64,000 bases of DNA from CAVYXK01 sp963708245 (lineage in GTDB: Bacteria; Pseudomonadota; Alphaproteobacteria; Acetobacterales; Acetobacteraceae): assembly GCA_963708245.1 (NCBI GenBank), contig OY970201.1, forward strand, positions 992,001 to 1,056,000, given 5' to 3'. Both the position numbers and the translations under genes were made by a program. Below, one piece after another: positions 1 to 8,896 of the stretch. Position 1 is the first letter of the stretch; each line of letters starts with the position of its first letter. The notes beneath the pieces were generated by a model, which was given only the letters and a program-made list of their open reading frames with translations, did no database searches and was not told the DNA's origin.

Positions 1-656
1 GCGCTGCGCCGCTCGCTCAGTTGCTGCTCCAGGAGCTCCACCGCGTGAAACAGCCGTCCGGCGGCGAGCTGCATGAAGTAGAAGCCGAAGTCGGGATTCT
101 GGAAGAACAGCTCGCGCACTTGGTCGTAGCGGATCGCCAGCACCTCGCCCGCCTCGATGCATTCCAGTGTTTGCGTGCGCTGGCCCCCCGGGGCCAGCAG
201 GCCGAGCTCTCCCACGAACTCGCCCGGTACGCGGTGAATGTTGATCTCCGGCAGGCGGAATCGCCCGGAGACGATATAGTACATTGTGTCGGCAACATCG
301 CCCTTCCGGAACAGGATTTCGCCGCCGCGGCAGCGCCGATGCGTCATATACGGCTTCAGCCAGTCCATCGTCTGGTTGCCCTGAGCCGCGCTGCGCACCC
401 GCCGAACCAGCTTCATCATTTGCACCATCCGCAGCAAATTCAACGGCAGCAATGTCGAATGCAGGAATAGCGTCGGATACTGGGCGTCGTAGAACGCGTA
501 CGCAATGAAACACAAATTGCTGGCCGCGCTCAGGGCACGCAGCGGGATCATCGTCCGCACCACGAACGACGCAATGACGAAGAGCGCGCCGAGATATCCG
601 GGCACCTGCCGCCAGGACCAAGCGGCCAAATAGTGATAGATCAAGTGCCAGTACAT
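1..656 (-). CDS. Membrane-anchored cyclic-nucleotide-binding domain protein (3' end beyond window)
   Basis: The minus strand is open from an ATG at 656 to the window edge without a stop, giving about 218 residues of a partial protein. The first ~70 residues hold hydrophobic helices (around YLGALFVIASFVV and NLCFIAYAFY). From about residue 105 a cyclic-nucleotide-binding/Crp-like beta roll follows, with GGEILFRKGDVADTMYYIVSG and then VPGEFVGELGLLAPGGQRTQT, which matches the phosphate-binding-cassette region. The arrangement of short transmembrane part plus cNMP domain suggests a membrane sensor and not a DNA-binding Crp protein. No helix-turn-helix is visible before the edge, but the C-terminus is missing. 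The ligand is unknown. It is divergent from the HtrA gene, leaving about 150 bases for promoters. Confidence 0.8.
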   Translation of the reverse strand, partial: MYWHLIYHYLAAWSWRQVPGYLGALFVIASFVVRTMIPLRALSAASNLCFIAYAFYDAQYPTLFLHSTLLPLNLLRMVQMMKLVRRVRSAAQGNQTMDWLKPYMTHRRCRGGEILFRKGDVADTMYYIVSGRFRLPEINIHRVPGEFVGELGLLAPGGQRTQTLECIEAGEVLAIRYDQVRELFFQNPDFGFYFMQLAAGRLFHAVELLEQQLSERRS

Positions 657-709
657 CTGCGCCCCCCTGCGCCGGCTCGGGCGACCACGCGCGGCCGGCG
701 TGCCACTGT

Positions 710-738
710 TTGCATTCTATGAGTTGGCAGCTTATTAT
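710..738 (+). promoter_or_regulatory. Sigma-70-like promoter for the HtrA gene
   Basis: TTGCAT (710-715) and TATTAT (733-738) are separated by 17 bases. Transcription would start near 745, about 65 bases before the preferred ATG at 811. This also argues against the in-frame upstream start at 700, which would precede the -35 box. Assigned by eye only. Confidence 0.45.
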
Positions 739-810
739 TCGACCCTAATCAATTCCCGGCCGCGACGGGACCCTCCGTCGGGAGCCCGTCGCACCGGCCT
801 CTGGGATAGC

Positions 811-2229
811 ATGTCCATGCGTTACCTGCGCTTTGGCGCCCTGATCATCGCCGCCGGCATCGCGCTTGCGCCGGCAGTGGCAATGCTGCCGTCGACAAGC
901 TCGGCGGAGGAACTGCGCGATCTGCTGCCGTTCGGCCGCACACATCGGATCGCCCGCATGCTGCCGACCGTGGTGAACATCACCGTCCACAAGATGGTTC
1001 AGGACCCACCCGGCCCGTCCGCCAATCCCGAGCCGCACCTGATCGAGTTCGCCGGCTCCGGCTTCATCGTGGACTCCTCGGGCCTGATCGTCACCAACCG
1101 CCATGTGATCGACGGTGTGCTCGACATCACCGTTATCCTGCACGACGGCACCGCGCTACCAGCAAAGGTGCTCGGGACCGGCGGCGCGGTCGATATAGCG
1201 CTGCTGGAGGTTTCACCCTCCAAGCTGCTGCCGACAGTCACCTGGGGCGACAGCGACAGCGTGCGTGTGGGTGACCAGGTGCTGGCGGTGGGCAACCCGC
1301 TGGGCATTGGCGAAACTGTCACCGCCGGGATCGTCAGCGCCACCAACCGCGACATCACGACGTCGCCGTTCGACGACTACATCCAGACTGATGCAGCGAT
1401 CAACCACGGCAATTCCGGCGGTCCGCTGTTCAACATGAGGGGTAGGGTGATCGGCGTCAACACGGCGCTCTACACGCCGGCGGAAAACGGCGGTTCGGTC
1501 GGCCTCGGGTTCGCGATTCCCGGCAACGACGTGCAGTACGTGGTGGATCAGTTGCGCCGCTTCCACCGGTTGCAACGGGGCTGGCTGGGGGTGCGCATGC
1601 AGGACGTTACCCCGAACATCGCCGACGCGCTTGGCCTGCACGCGCCATCTGGGGCGATCATCGTCCAGGTGGACAACGGCGGGCCAGCTTCGGGAGGCAA
1701 GCTGGAGGTCGGCGATGTCATCCTGAAATTCGGCAAACAGGCGCCCAAGGACGCGCGGGCGCTCGCCCGCATGGTGGCCCTTAGCCGAGCCGGGGACACC
1801 GATCCCGTGGTGGTCTGGCGGGACGGCGAGGAGCAGACTGTCCCGATCACCATCGCCGAATGGCCGGAAGAGCCGAAAGCCGCCCCTGCCAAGCCCGCCA
1901 CTCAACCTGGGATAGCACCGGCGAACGCACCCGACCTTGGATTGCAGGTGGCGCCGATCAGCAAAGAGACGCGCGCCAAGTACAAGCTCGCGGACGCGCA
2001 GACCGGCGTTGTGGTGACCGGGACTGCGCCGGGCAGCAGCGCCGGGGAAAGCGGACTGAGCCCCGGCGACGTGATCCTGCGCGTGCAACAGACGCCGGTC
2101 AGCACGGAAGCGGAGCTGCATCAGCAGTTGGACGATGTTCGCGAGCAAAAGCGCCATCACGTGCTGGTCCTGGTCCAGGGTCATGGCGGCTTGCGCTGGG
2201 TGCCGCTGGAGGTTAGCTCCCTCCAGTAG
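811..2229 (+). CDS. HtrA/DegP-type periplasmic serine protease with two PDZ domains
   Basis: A 472-residue secreted serine protease of the Do/HtrA family, which degrades or refolds damaged envelope proteins. The start at 811 is chosen because it opens directly onto a signal peptide (MSMRYLRFGALIIAAGIAL, ending near SSAEE); a longer in-frame version from 700 would bury that signal. The trypsin-like triad is visible as His98 (TNRHVID), Asp128 (AVDIALLEV) and Ser202 (GNSGGPLF). Two PDZ domains follow, roughly residues 250-340 (RGWLGVRMQDV, GDVILKFG) and 375-465 (LGLQVAPIS, GDVILRVQ), joined by a Pro/Ala-rich linker. Length and order fit DegP/DegQ; which paralogue it is cannot be decided. A promoter-like sequence lies at 710-738. 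Confidence 0.93.
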   Translation: MSMRYLRFGALIIAAGIALAPAVAMLPSTSSAEELRDLLPFGRTHRIARMLPTVVNITVHKMVQDPPGPSANPEPHLIEFAGSGFIVDSSGLIVTNRHVIDGVLDITVILHDGTALPAKVLGTGGAVDIALLEVSPSKLLPTVTWGDSDSVRVGDQVLAVGNPLGIGETVTAGIVSATNRDITTSPFDDYIQTDAAINHGNSGGPLFNMRGRVIGVNTALYTPAENGGSVGLGFAIPGNDVQYVVDQLRRFHRLQRGWLGVRMQDVTPNIADALGLHAPSGAIIVQVDNGGPASGGKLEVGDVILKFGKQAPKDARALARMVALSRAGDTDPVVVWRDGEEQTVPITIAEWPEEPKAAPAKPATQPGIAPANAPDLGLQVAPISKETRAKYKLADAQTGVVVTGTAPGSSAGESGLSPGDVILRVQQTPVSTEAELHQQLDDVREQKRHHVLVLVQGHGGLRWVPLEVSSLQ

Positions 2230-2285
2230 AACTGATCGCAGTTGGATTGGAATCGCTGGCGATCCAGGACCGCGCACTATTATCA

Positions 2286-2315
2286 TTGCGTCCCGAGTGA
2301 CGCGCCTTGTATAAA
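2286..2315 (+). promoter_or_regulatory. Sigma-70-like promoter before the small PEP-CTERM gene
   Basis: TTGCGT (2286-2291) and TATAAA (2310-2315) are spaced by 18 bases, and no other gene lies between this site and the ATG at 2396. It suggests that the small gene is transcribed on its own or together with the desaturase behind it. Confidence 0.4.
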
Positions 2316-2395
2316 TTCTGAGCAGCCGAACGCCCGTCGCGACAAATGGCATCGCGAGGTAGTTCGGCGGCGAAGAAAAATCTGGGGACGAGAAC

Positions 2396-2605
2396 ATGAT
2401 CAAGACAAGTGCGAAATGGTCGGCCCGACTGGTACTGTTGATCTCGCTGCTGCTGTGGGTCGGCGCGGCCTGGGCGGGTGGCGGGCAGGGTGGCTGCAAG
2501 CCCGGTCGTATCTGCAGCGTACCTGAACCGGCATCCATTGCGCTTCTCAGCGTCGGTGTCGGCGCGATCCTTCTCTATCGCAGCCGCCGCGGCCCGAGGA
2601 AGTAG
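2396..2605 (+). CDS. Miniature PEP-CTERM protein (69 aa)
   Basis: The protein consists almost wholly of sorting signals. An N-terminal signal peptide (MIKTSAKWSARLVLLISLLL, ending near AWA) is followed by about 14 mature residues, GGGQGGCKPGRICS with two cysteines. A PEP-CTERM tail comes next: VPEPAS, a hydrophobic helix (IALLSVGVGAILLY) and a basic end (RSRRGPRK). In the known PEP-CTERM/exosortase system this tail is cut and the mature part exported to the surface. Here the mature part would be a short Cys-containing peptide. No exosortase lies in the window. The sterol-desaturase gene follows after 26 bases. The signal architecture is clear; any role for the peptide is unknown. Confidence 0.8.
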   Translation: MIKTSAKWSARLVLLISLLLWVGAAWAGGGQGGCKPGRICSVPEPASIALLSVGVGAILLYRSRRGPRK

Positions 2606-2631
2606 CCGCTGGGTTCCGGGAAGCCACAGCC

Positions 2632-3504
2632 GTGCCTGCATGGCTTGGCGATTGGGTTGAACGCGCGTCTTGGTGGGTTGCGGTGGGGCTGTTCCTGGCC
2701 ATCGCCGCAAGAGAGAGTTACGCGCCCGACAGACCGCTCCACAACCCGATCGTTGCGCGATGGGCCGGCAATTTCGCCCTCTACGGTGCCAATTTGGCTC
2801 TGCTGACGCTGGCGGCGCCAAGCGACGTGGCGGTGGCGCTGTTCGGTGTTGACGACGGGCGGTTCATCTTCGCCGCCCTTGGCAGGGGCGGCTGGGCTGC
2901 GCTGGTCGCCGGCGTGCTGCTCTCTGATCTGCTGATGTATGCGGTCCATCGGGCTGAGCATCATATCTTCCTGTTCTGGCGGTTTCACGCAGTGCACCAC
3001 GCCGACACCGATGTCGATGTGACGACCGCGTTCCGGCACCACCCAGGCGAATTCCTGCTGAATTCATTCGTCGTTATGTTCGTACTCTTCGGACTGGGCG
3101 CACCGACATCGCTAATACCGATCTACGGCCTTATTTTTCTGTCCGTTTCGCTGTTACAGCATATGAATTCACCGATGCCGAACCGTCTCGAGCGGCTGCT
3201 CGGCTTCGTCCTGGTGACGCCCGGCATGCATCGGGTTCATCATTCCGTGCTTGCGGAGCATTACGGGGCGAACTTTGGCGCTGTGTTCTCGTTCTGGGAT
3301 CGGCTGTTCGGAACCTATTGCCGACTCGATCAGACCCAACGCGGCGCTCTCGCATTCGGCGTTCCGGAGTTTACGGCGCCGCACTATGCGCGGGTTTACT
3401 GGGCGTGGATCCTGCCGTTCGTCCTGAGCCGCAATCCGGCCGCGCGCCGCGCTGACATCGGAGCAGGACGACCTCGGCTGCTTACTCGCGCCCGATCCCC
3501 GTGA
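2632..3504 (+). CDS. Sterol desaturase / fatty acid hydroxylase family membrane protein
   Basis: A 290-residue integral membrane di-iron oxygenase. The histidine clusters of the fatty-acid-hydroxylase superfamily are present in order: HRAEH (about residue 106), HAVHH (about 119), HH in FRHHPGE (about 134), and HRVHHS (about 202), followed by the conserved GAVFSFWDRLFGTY. Several hydrophobic segments surround them. Members hydroxylate or desaturate lipids such as sterols, fatty acids or hopanoid-related molecules; the substrate cannot be read from sequence. The start is a GTG 26 bases after the small PEP-CTERM gene, so the two may be co-transcribed. Confidence 0.88.
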   Translation: MPAWLGDWVERASWWVAVGLFLAIAARESYAPDRPLHNPIVARWAGNFALYGANLALLTLAAPSDVAVALFGVDDGRFIFAALGRGGWAALVAGVLLSDLLMYAVHRAEHHIFLFWRFHAVHHADTDVDVTTAFRHHPGEFLLNSFVVMFVLFGLGAPTSLIPIYGLIFLSVSLLQHMNSPMPNRLERLLGFVLVTPGMHRVHHSVLAEHYGANFGAVFSFWDRLFGTYCRLDQTQRGALAFGVPEFTAPHYARVYWAWILPFVLSRNPAARRADIGAGRPRLLTRARSP

Positions 3505-3510
3505 CGTTAG

Positions 3511-4374
3511 CTAGCTCGAACTATATCGGGTTCTGTTCCACTCAGCCGCTCTTCGAGCGGCGAACATCGCGAATACACCAAATGCCAGCAGAGACAGCGT
3601 TGGAGGCTCAGGGACTGGGACGCCATCGATGCTCGTGATCGTCACGTGTCCGGTGCCACCGGATCCTGGCTGTAGCATTGGGCTGTTGGCCGATCTGGAG
3701 GTGACATCTAACACCGATCCGTTGCCGGGGGCCGCTCCATTGTAGGTCGTCTGCCACGTCCAGTAGAACAGAGGCGAGCTTGCCTCATAGACGCCATCAT
3801 CATCCACTATCCCGACCAGATACGTTTCGAATTTGGGGATGTTGTTTGCTGCAATCTGTGCCGCAGTCAAATGATGGTCCATTGGTTCATCACCGAATGA
3901 AAGCGTCGTCGATGTCTCGTTCTGGGACAGAGACCAGCAATCTGCGGACGGGGCGAGGGTGAAATAAAAGGGACTTGCCGCGCCCGAGGCGCCGGATGCC
4001 TTTCCACCACAAGGATTGTAGTTGTACCCACCCGGCGGTGGATCGAGAAATGGAGGATTGGGCGAGGGAACGGGAACTATCGGCGCGCCATTGAAAGCGT
4101 GGAGATCTGCATTTGCCCAGTTGGTGATCGTCTGCTGCCAATTAAACCCTATGTAGCCCAACGCTTTGGCAGCTTCACTCAGCGTCTGCTCGTCGTTCGG
4201 GGTGAAGAACGCGAACATAGCCACGCCGGTCGCGCTGGGAGTTCCGTTTGAATTACCCACGAACACATTAACGGTGCCCAGGTCGGGAATCGAAGTGACT
4301 ATTGCGTAACAGGGCAAGGATACCGCGCAAACGGCAATCGACGCAGTAGCGGCAAGAATGTTTCTGAGTGACAT
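3511..4374 (-). CDS. PEP-CTERM sorting domain protein (287 aa)
   Basis: A secreted protein with a signal peptide (MSLRNILAATASIAV, cleaved near CYA) and a C-terminal VPVPEPPTLSLLAFG segment followed by a basic AARRA tail, the PEP-CTERM signature. The start at 4374 is preferred over an upstream in-frame ATG at 4452 because it puts the signal peptide at the N-terminus and has GGGAGCGGGAC just upstream. The mature part is rich in Asn, Thr, Pro and Gly with no domain I recognise; a few cysteines (NPCGGK, ADCWS) could form disulfides. It probably ends on the cell surface or in the extracellular matrix after exosortase processing. It converges with the desaturase gene, with only 6 bases between stops. 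Confidence 0.82.
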   Translation of the reverse strand: MSLRNILAATASIAVCAVSLPCYAIVTSIPDLGTVNVFVGNSNGTPSATGVAMFAFFTPNDEQTLSEAAKALGYIGFNWQQTITNWANADLHAFNGAPIVPVPSPNPPFLDPPPGGYNYNPCGGKASGASGAASPFYFTLAPSADCWSLSQNETSTTLSFGDEPMDHHLTAAQIAANNIPKFETYLVGIVDDDGVYEASSPLFYWTWQTTYNGAAPGNGSVLDVTSRSANSPMLQPGSGGTGHVTITSIDGVPVPEPPTLSLLAFGVFAMFAARRAAEWNRTRYSSS

Positions 4375-4631
4375 GTCCCGCTCCCAGTTTCGCTGCCGAA
4401 ATTGAGGGATTTCCCTCCTCGTTGCGGCAGCGGTGGCCCCCGTGGTCCGCACGTTCTGTGCTTTGTGTCCCGCAGATTAACGCTCCATGCCACGGCGTCA
4501 ATAGGTTTCGGCTGGTGATGCGCAAATGTTTGCCGGCGCACAGCAACCTGACCGAATGTTTGTTGCTACTCTAGGTGGTATAACAGGACAACTGACGCGC
4601 AGGACTCAAATCACCGATGCAACCGGTTCAA

Positions 4632-6401
4632 TCACTCGAACCCGGCTTTTCGGAGGCCGTCCAAGATGCGGCCCAGCGCCGAAGCCACATAGATCCGCTG
4701 GATGTAGGCTTCGGTGCCGGCCAGGTTGCCGTCGAGCCGGCGCAGCAGCGGGATGATTGCCTGTGCTTCGGTCCGCCGGCCCAGTTGTCCGAGCGTCGCA
4801 ATGAGGTAGCGGATGGCAACGGGATATTCGGGCTTGGCCACCAGCGCTTCCTGGCAAGCGGCGAGCGCGTCGCGGTAACGCCCCGCCAGATAATGGCTGA
4901 TCGCCAATGCCGGCAGCCAAAGGAAGCGCCGCGGATCGTGCGGGCTAAGGCGGAGCGCGAGCTGAATTTCTGGCAGCGCCTCGTCAGGGCTGTCGAGAAA
5001 GTTGAATGCGAAGGCGAGGTTCGCGTGCGCCGCGGTATGGCTTGGATTGAGCCGCACCGCCTCGCGAAGGTGGGGGATAGCCTCTTGAGGAAAACCGGCG
5101 TTTAGCAGCGTTCCACCAAGCGCGAAGCGCGCCATGGGATCGCGCGAATCGGCTTGGACCGCATTGCGTGCATGGGCTAGCGCCTGCTCATAGAACGCCT
5201 TTCGGTCGGAAGCCCACCCGACATGCGCTGCATGCCAGAGCGCGATCGCAAGCCCAGCGCTGGCCTGGGCATAGGCCGGATCGATCTCGAGAGCGCGGCG
5301 GAAATATTCGCGCGCCTTCTCGTTGTCCTCCTTCGTGTAGCGATAGTGATGCCAGGTGCCGCGCTGATACAATTCGTACGCATTTGCATTCTGCGGCGGT
5401 GCCCTGGCGGCGCGCTCGCGCTCATGTCTCAGCAGTTCCGGCGAGATAGCGCCAACGATGGTACGCACGATCTCATCCTGGATGGCGAAGAGATCGCCAA
5501 CCTCGTAATCATACTGCTCGGCGAGCAGGTTGTCCATGGTCTCCACGTCGGTCACTTGGACCGACTTTCGCATCCGCGTGCCAAGCCTGCGCAGGCTGCC
5601 CTCGACGACGTAACGAACCCCGAGCTGCAGTGCGACGGATCTCAGGTCGACGTCCCTGCCCTTGTAGGTGAAGACCGAGTTTCGGGAGATGACAGGAAAG
5701 CTCCGCCAGCGAGCGAGCTCCGTGATGATGTCCTCGGTGATGCCGTCGGCGAAATGCTCTTGATCGGCGTCGGCGCCGTGGTGCTTGAACGGCAGTACAG
5801 CGATCGCCGGCCGCTCGCCGAAGCCCGGGACCAGGGATGCTGGCCGGGCAGTAGCCGCGCTCTCGCTTTCCGGCTCGTCGCCAGACGGGACAATCCGGTA
5901 AACCCGCACGGGTCGGGTGATGTTCTTCAGACGTTGAATGCCGAGATCGATGAAACTGTAGCCTGTGCGGTCGGTAGTCTGCACCGCGGATTCCGAGATT
6001 ACGATGTCGCCCGGTTGGGCAAGTGCCTCCAGGCGGGCCGCGATGTTTACACCGTCACCGTAGATGTCATCCAACTCGACGATGATATCGCCGAGATTGA
6101 TGCCCATGCGCAGGCGGATGCGCTGTTCCGCGGGCCGATCGCTTTCCATCTCGCCGGCGGAGCGCTGGATCTGCATAGCGGCGCGCACCGCCTCGGTCAC
6201 GCTGGGGAATTCGACAAGCGCACCATCGCCGGTCTTCTTGACAATTCGTCCGCCGGCATCGGCTAGCGCCGGCTGCACGATCCCATTCATGATGGCACGC
6301 AGGCGGTGGTGAGTGCCTTCCACGTCCAATTCGGTCAGCCGGCTGTACCCGGCCACATCCATGGCCAGCACGGCCGCCAGCCGCCTGTGGAAACGCTCCA
6401 T
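4632..6401 (-). CDS. Class III adenylate/guanylate cyclase with TolB-like and TPR domains
   Basis: 589 residues from the ATG at 6401; a weaker in-frame TTG lies at 6419. The N-terminal 1-165 is a class III cyclase domain with metal-binding Asp15 (LAMDVAGYSRL) and Asp59 (KKTGDGALVEF), and the later GINLGDII and YGDGVNIAARLEALA motifs. A TolB-like region follows from about 195 (ERPAIAVLPFKHHG, FADGITEDIITELARW, GVRYVVEGSLRR), then TPR-like helices (YAQASAGLAIALWHAA, NPSHTAAHANLAFAFNFL). The architecture is common in alphaproteobacteria. It likely makes a cyclic nucleotide from NTP in the cytoplasm, with the C-terminal part acting as sensor. No transmembrane helix is evident. A cNMP-binding protein lies at the left edge, but a link is only inference. 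Confidence 0.88.
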   Translation of the reverse strand: MERFHRRLAAVLAMDVAGYSRLTELDVEGTHHRLRAIMNGIVQPALADAGGRIVKKTGDGALVEFPSVTEAVRAAMQIQRSAGEMESDRPAEQRIRLRMGINLGDIIVELDDIYGDGVNIAARLEALAQPGDIVISESAVQTTDRTGYSFIDLGIQRLKNITRPVRVYRIVPSGDEPESESAATARPASLVPGFGERPAIAVLPFKHHGADADQEHFADGITEDIITELARWRSFPVISRNSVFTYKGRDVDLRSVALQLGVRYVVEGSLRRLGTRMRKSVQVTDVETMDNLLAEQYDYEVGDLFAIQDEIVRTIVGAISPELLRHERERAARAPPQNANAYELYQRGTWHHYRYTKEDNEKAREYFRRALEIDPAYAQASAGLAIALWHAAHVGWASDRKAFYEQALAHARNAVQADSRDPMARFALGGTLLNAGFPQEAIPHLREAVRLNPSHTAAHANLAFAFNFLDSPDEALPEIQLALRLSPHDPRRFLWLPALAISHYLAGRYRDALAACQEALVAKPEYPVAIRYLIATLGQLGRRTEAQAIIPLLRRLDGNLAGTEAYIQRIYVASALGRILDGLRKAGFE

Positions 6402-6494
6402 CTTTGGTCTTTGCCCCAATCATCATAATGGTAGCAGCAGGGGTCAGAGCACGCTACCGCCCGTAGGGCGACTGCGGAGGACAACCCAGGGGTG

Positions 6495-7613
6495 TCAGCG
6501 CACCGCGTAACGTCGAACCTTGTCCTCATCGACTGTAATGCCAAGCCCGGCCGCCGTGGGAACCTGGACCTTCCCGCCCTTGACCGCAAAGGGATCCACC
6601 AGCAGGTCCTCTGCCAGATAGTAGGTCGGCTGATAGAACTCGCAGCCCAACGAGACGCTCGGGGTGGCGGCGATGAAATGAGTCCCGGCGGTAGCGGCGA
6701 TCCCGGTCTCGAACATGTCGCCGCCGTAGCAGGCCAATCCACCGGCCGCGGCGATCCCGGCCACCTCGCGGGCGCGCAGCATGCCGCCGGTTTTCATGAT
6801 CTTGATACTGATCAGGTCGGCAAGATGCTGCCCGGCAACCACCAACGCATCGGTCGGCGTGAATACGCTTTCATCCGCCATGATCGGCGTGTCGATCGCC
6901 GCGGTAATCGCCCCCAGCGCCGCAAGCTGGTCACCCCGCACCGGCTGTTCGATAAACCCAGGCCGGAACTGCTCGACATCGCGCAGGCGACGGATTGCGT
7001 CGTACGGCTCCATGCCCTGGTTGTAATCGACCCGAAGCTCCGCATCCGCAGGCAGAATCTCCTTCAGCCGCTGGAGCCGCCGGAGGTCGCTCGCGTGGTC
7101 AAGGAACCCGGTCTTCACCTTGAACAGCCGAAGACCCTCGGCGCACAGGCTCTGCACCATCTCCAGGTCCTGATCGAAATCCGGATTGGCCACCGAGAAG
7201 CTCAGCGGAATCTCGTCCCGGAACCGGCCACCGAGCAGGTTACACACCGGCGTGCCGAGCGCCTGGCCGACAATGTCGAACAGCGCCATCTCCATCGCCG
7301 CCTTGGCTTCGGTGCAGTGAACGACGGCCTGCTCGGCCTGCTGCATCAGCGCGTTGATCCGGAAGAGATCGGCGCCGTGCAGCAGCGGACGCAAATACGT
7401 GTTCAGCGCGGCGGCGCTGGCCTCCGCCGATCCGGTGAACGCGGCCCAAGGAGCTGCCTCGCCCCAGCCGACAATCCCGGCATCGGTTCCGAGCTTCAGC
7501 AGCACATTGGTGACCGCGCCGCCGACGTCGCCGATGCCGTGGGAATGAATGGTGCGAACCGGCAGGCGCACGGTGAACACGGAGATATCTGTGATGCGTA
7601 TGGAAGAGGACAT
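6495..7613 (-). CDS. Mandelate racemase / muconate-lactonizing enzyme family protein
   Basis: 372 residues of the enolase superfamily, MLE subgroup. Visible active-site elements are KVKTG (Lys acid/base), metal ligands in RVDYNQG (Asp), FIEQPV (Glu) and IMADES (Asp), and the opposing lysine in SIKIMKTGG. Such enzymes abstract the alpha proton of a carboxylate and act as racemases, cycloisomerases, dehydratases or amino-acid/dipeptide epimerases; specificity is not readable. AAGGAC precedes the ATG. It lies 23 bases downstream of a D-amino-acid-dehydrogenase-like flavoprotein on the same strand. A joint pathway in which this enzyme epimerises an amino acid (or betaine) and the partner oxidises the D-form is plausible but inferred. 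Confidence 0.88.
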   Translation of the reverse strand: MSSSIRITDISVFTVRLPVRTIHSHGIGDVGGAVTNVLLKLGTDAGIVGWGEAAPWAAFTGSAEASAAALNTYLRPLLHGADLFRINALMQQAEQAVVHCTEAKAAMEMALFDIVGQALGTPVCNLLGGRFRDEIPLSFSVANPDFDQDLEMVQSLCAEGLRLFKVKTGFLDHASDLRRLQRLKEILPADAELRVDYNQGMEPYDAIRRLRDVEQFRPGFIEQPVRGDQLAALGAITAAIDTPIMADESVFTPTDALVVAGQHLADLISIKIMKTGGMLRAREVAGIAAAGGLACYGGDMFETGIAATAGTHFIAATPSVSLGCEFYQPTYYLAEDLLVDPFAVKGGKVQVPTAAGLGITVDEDKVRRYAVR

Positions 7614-7636
7614 CAGGCGGCGTCCTTATGGTTCGG

Positions 7637-8896
7637 CTAGAAACGATCCGGCCGGAACGGCGTGGGATCGATGGGCGCGGGACGGCCGGTCACCAGATCG
7701 GCGATGATCCTGCCGGTATAAGGCCCGCCGGTCATGCCGACATGACCGTGGCCGAACGCATGGTACACGTCCGGCGACCGCGTGGAACGCCCGAGCACCG
7801 GCAGCGAATCAGGCAGGCTGGGGCGATGGCCCATCCAGACCGAGATGCCGCTTTCGTCGAACGCCTGCGCTAGCCCGGGATAGAGCTTCGCCCCCTGGGT
7901 CAGCAGGTTGCGCGCGCGGCGCCAATCCGGCGCGGCGTGCAGGCCAGCCAACTCCACCGTACCGGCAAAGCGGACGCCGCCCGCCATCGGCGTGGCAACG
8001 AATTTACCGTCGGCATCGGTGGTCGGCACGCGCGGCATCACCGCCGGATCGCGCAGCATCAGGTGGTAGCCACGCTCGGTCTCCAGCGGCACGCGGTCGC
8101 CCACCGAAGCGGCGAGCGGACGCGAATGCGCCCCGGCGGCGATCACCGCCGCATCCGCCGGCACCTCGCCGTCCGGCGTCTGCACCGCGCGCAGCCGCAC
8201 GCCATCCAGCGAAAAGCCGGTTGCTCGCCGGCGCAGCAGCCGGCCACCGTCGCGCTGCAGCGCCTCGGCCAGCGCGGCGACGAGACCGCCGGGATCGAGG
8301 CAGTGCCCGTTCCCCGGCACCAGCTTGCCGCGGATGAAATCGCGCGACAGGTTCGGATCAAACTGGCGCAGCTCGTCGGCGTCCAGCTCCTCCCACTGGA
8401 TGCCATTGCGGCGGCGAAGTTCCCAGGCGCGCTGATCATCTGTCCACGCCGCCTGTGTGCGATAGGCGATCAGGATGCCGTTCCGAGCTATCAGCGATTG
8501 CGCGCCGGCATGACGCGCCAACTCCATGACAGTGTCGAGGCACGGCGCCAGCAGCGGCTTCAGCGCGCGCGCCTGCGCCTCGATCCGTTCGGGCGTGCCG
8601 GCGCGGATGAAGCGAACCAACCACGGGGTGAGTGCCGGCAGATAGCTCCAACGAATGCGCAACGGACCGAGCGGATCAGCAAGATACCCCGGCACCTTCC
8701 GCAGCGTGCCGGGCCCGGCAACCGGCACGATAGAAGACGGGTTGAAGCAGCCCGCATTGCCGAAGGATGCACCGCTGCCGGGCGGCTCCGGCTCGATCAC
8801 CGTTACCTCGTGCCCATCGCGCAGCAGCCAGCTTGCCGCGGCGATCCCGACCATGCCGGCGCCGATCACCACGACACGCTTTTTATTCCCCTCCAT
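7637..8896 (-). CDS. FAD-dependent D-amino acid dehydrogenase-like oxidoreductase
   Basis: 419 residues of the DAO superfamily. The N-terminal Rossmann motif VVVIGAGMVGIAAA is followed by the acidic ribose-binding end of the second strand (VTVIEPEPPGSGAS). The C-terminal FAD motif GHGHVGMTGGPYTG is typical of DadA-like enzymes. It probably oxidatively deaminates a D- or secondary amino acid, passing electrons to the respiratory chain. The start at 8896 is chosen because the FAD motif then begins at residue ~8 and GGCGACATGGAG gives a normal context; an in-frame upstream ATG at 8947 would add a basic leader lacking family character. It heads a two-gene operon with the enolase-family gene. Confidence 0.87.
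   Translation of the reverse strand: MEGNKKRVVVIGAGMVGIAAASWLLRDGHEVTVIEPEPPGSGASFGNAGCFNPSSIVPVAGPGTLRKVPGYLADPLGPLRIRWSYLPALTPWLVRFIRAGTPERIEAQARALKPLLAPCLDTVMELARHAGAQSLIARNGILIAYRTQAAWTDDQRAWELRRRNGIQWEELDADELRQFDPNLSRDFIRGKLVPGNGHCLDPGGLVAALAEALQRDGGRLLRRRATGFSLDGVRLRAVQTPDGEVPADAAVIAAGAHSRPLAASVGDRVPLETERGYHLMLRDPAVMPRVPTTDADGKFVATPMAGGVRFAGTVELAGLHAAPDWRRARNLLTQGAKLYPGLAQAFDESGISVWMGHRPSLPDSLPVLGRSTRSPDVYHAFGHGHVGMTGGPYTGRIIADLVTGRPAPIDPTPFRPDRF

Noticed and set aside
1213..2538. 441-residue open frame on the minus strand
   Set aside because: It is the shadow of the HtrA protease, which has a full catalytic triad, signal peptide and two PDZ domains on the plus strand.
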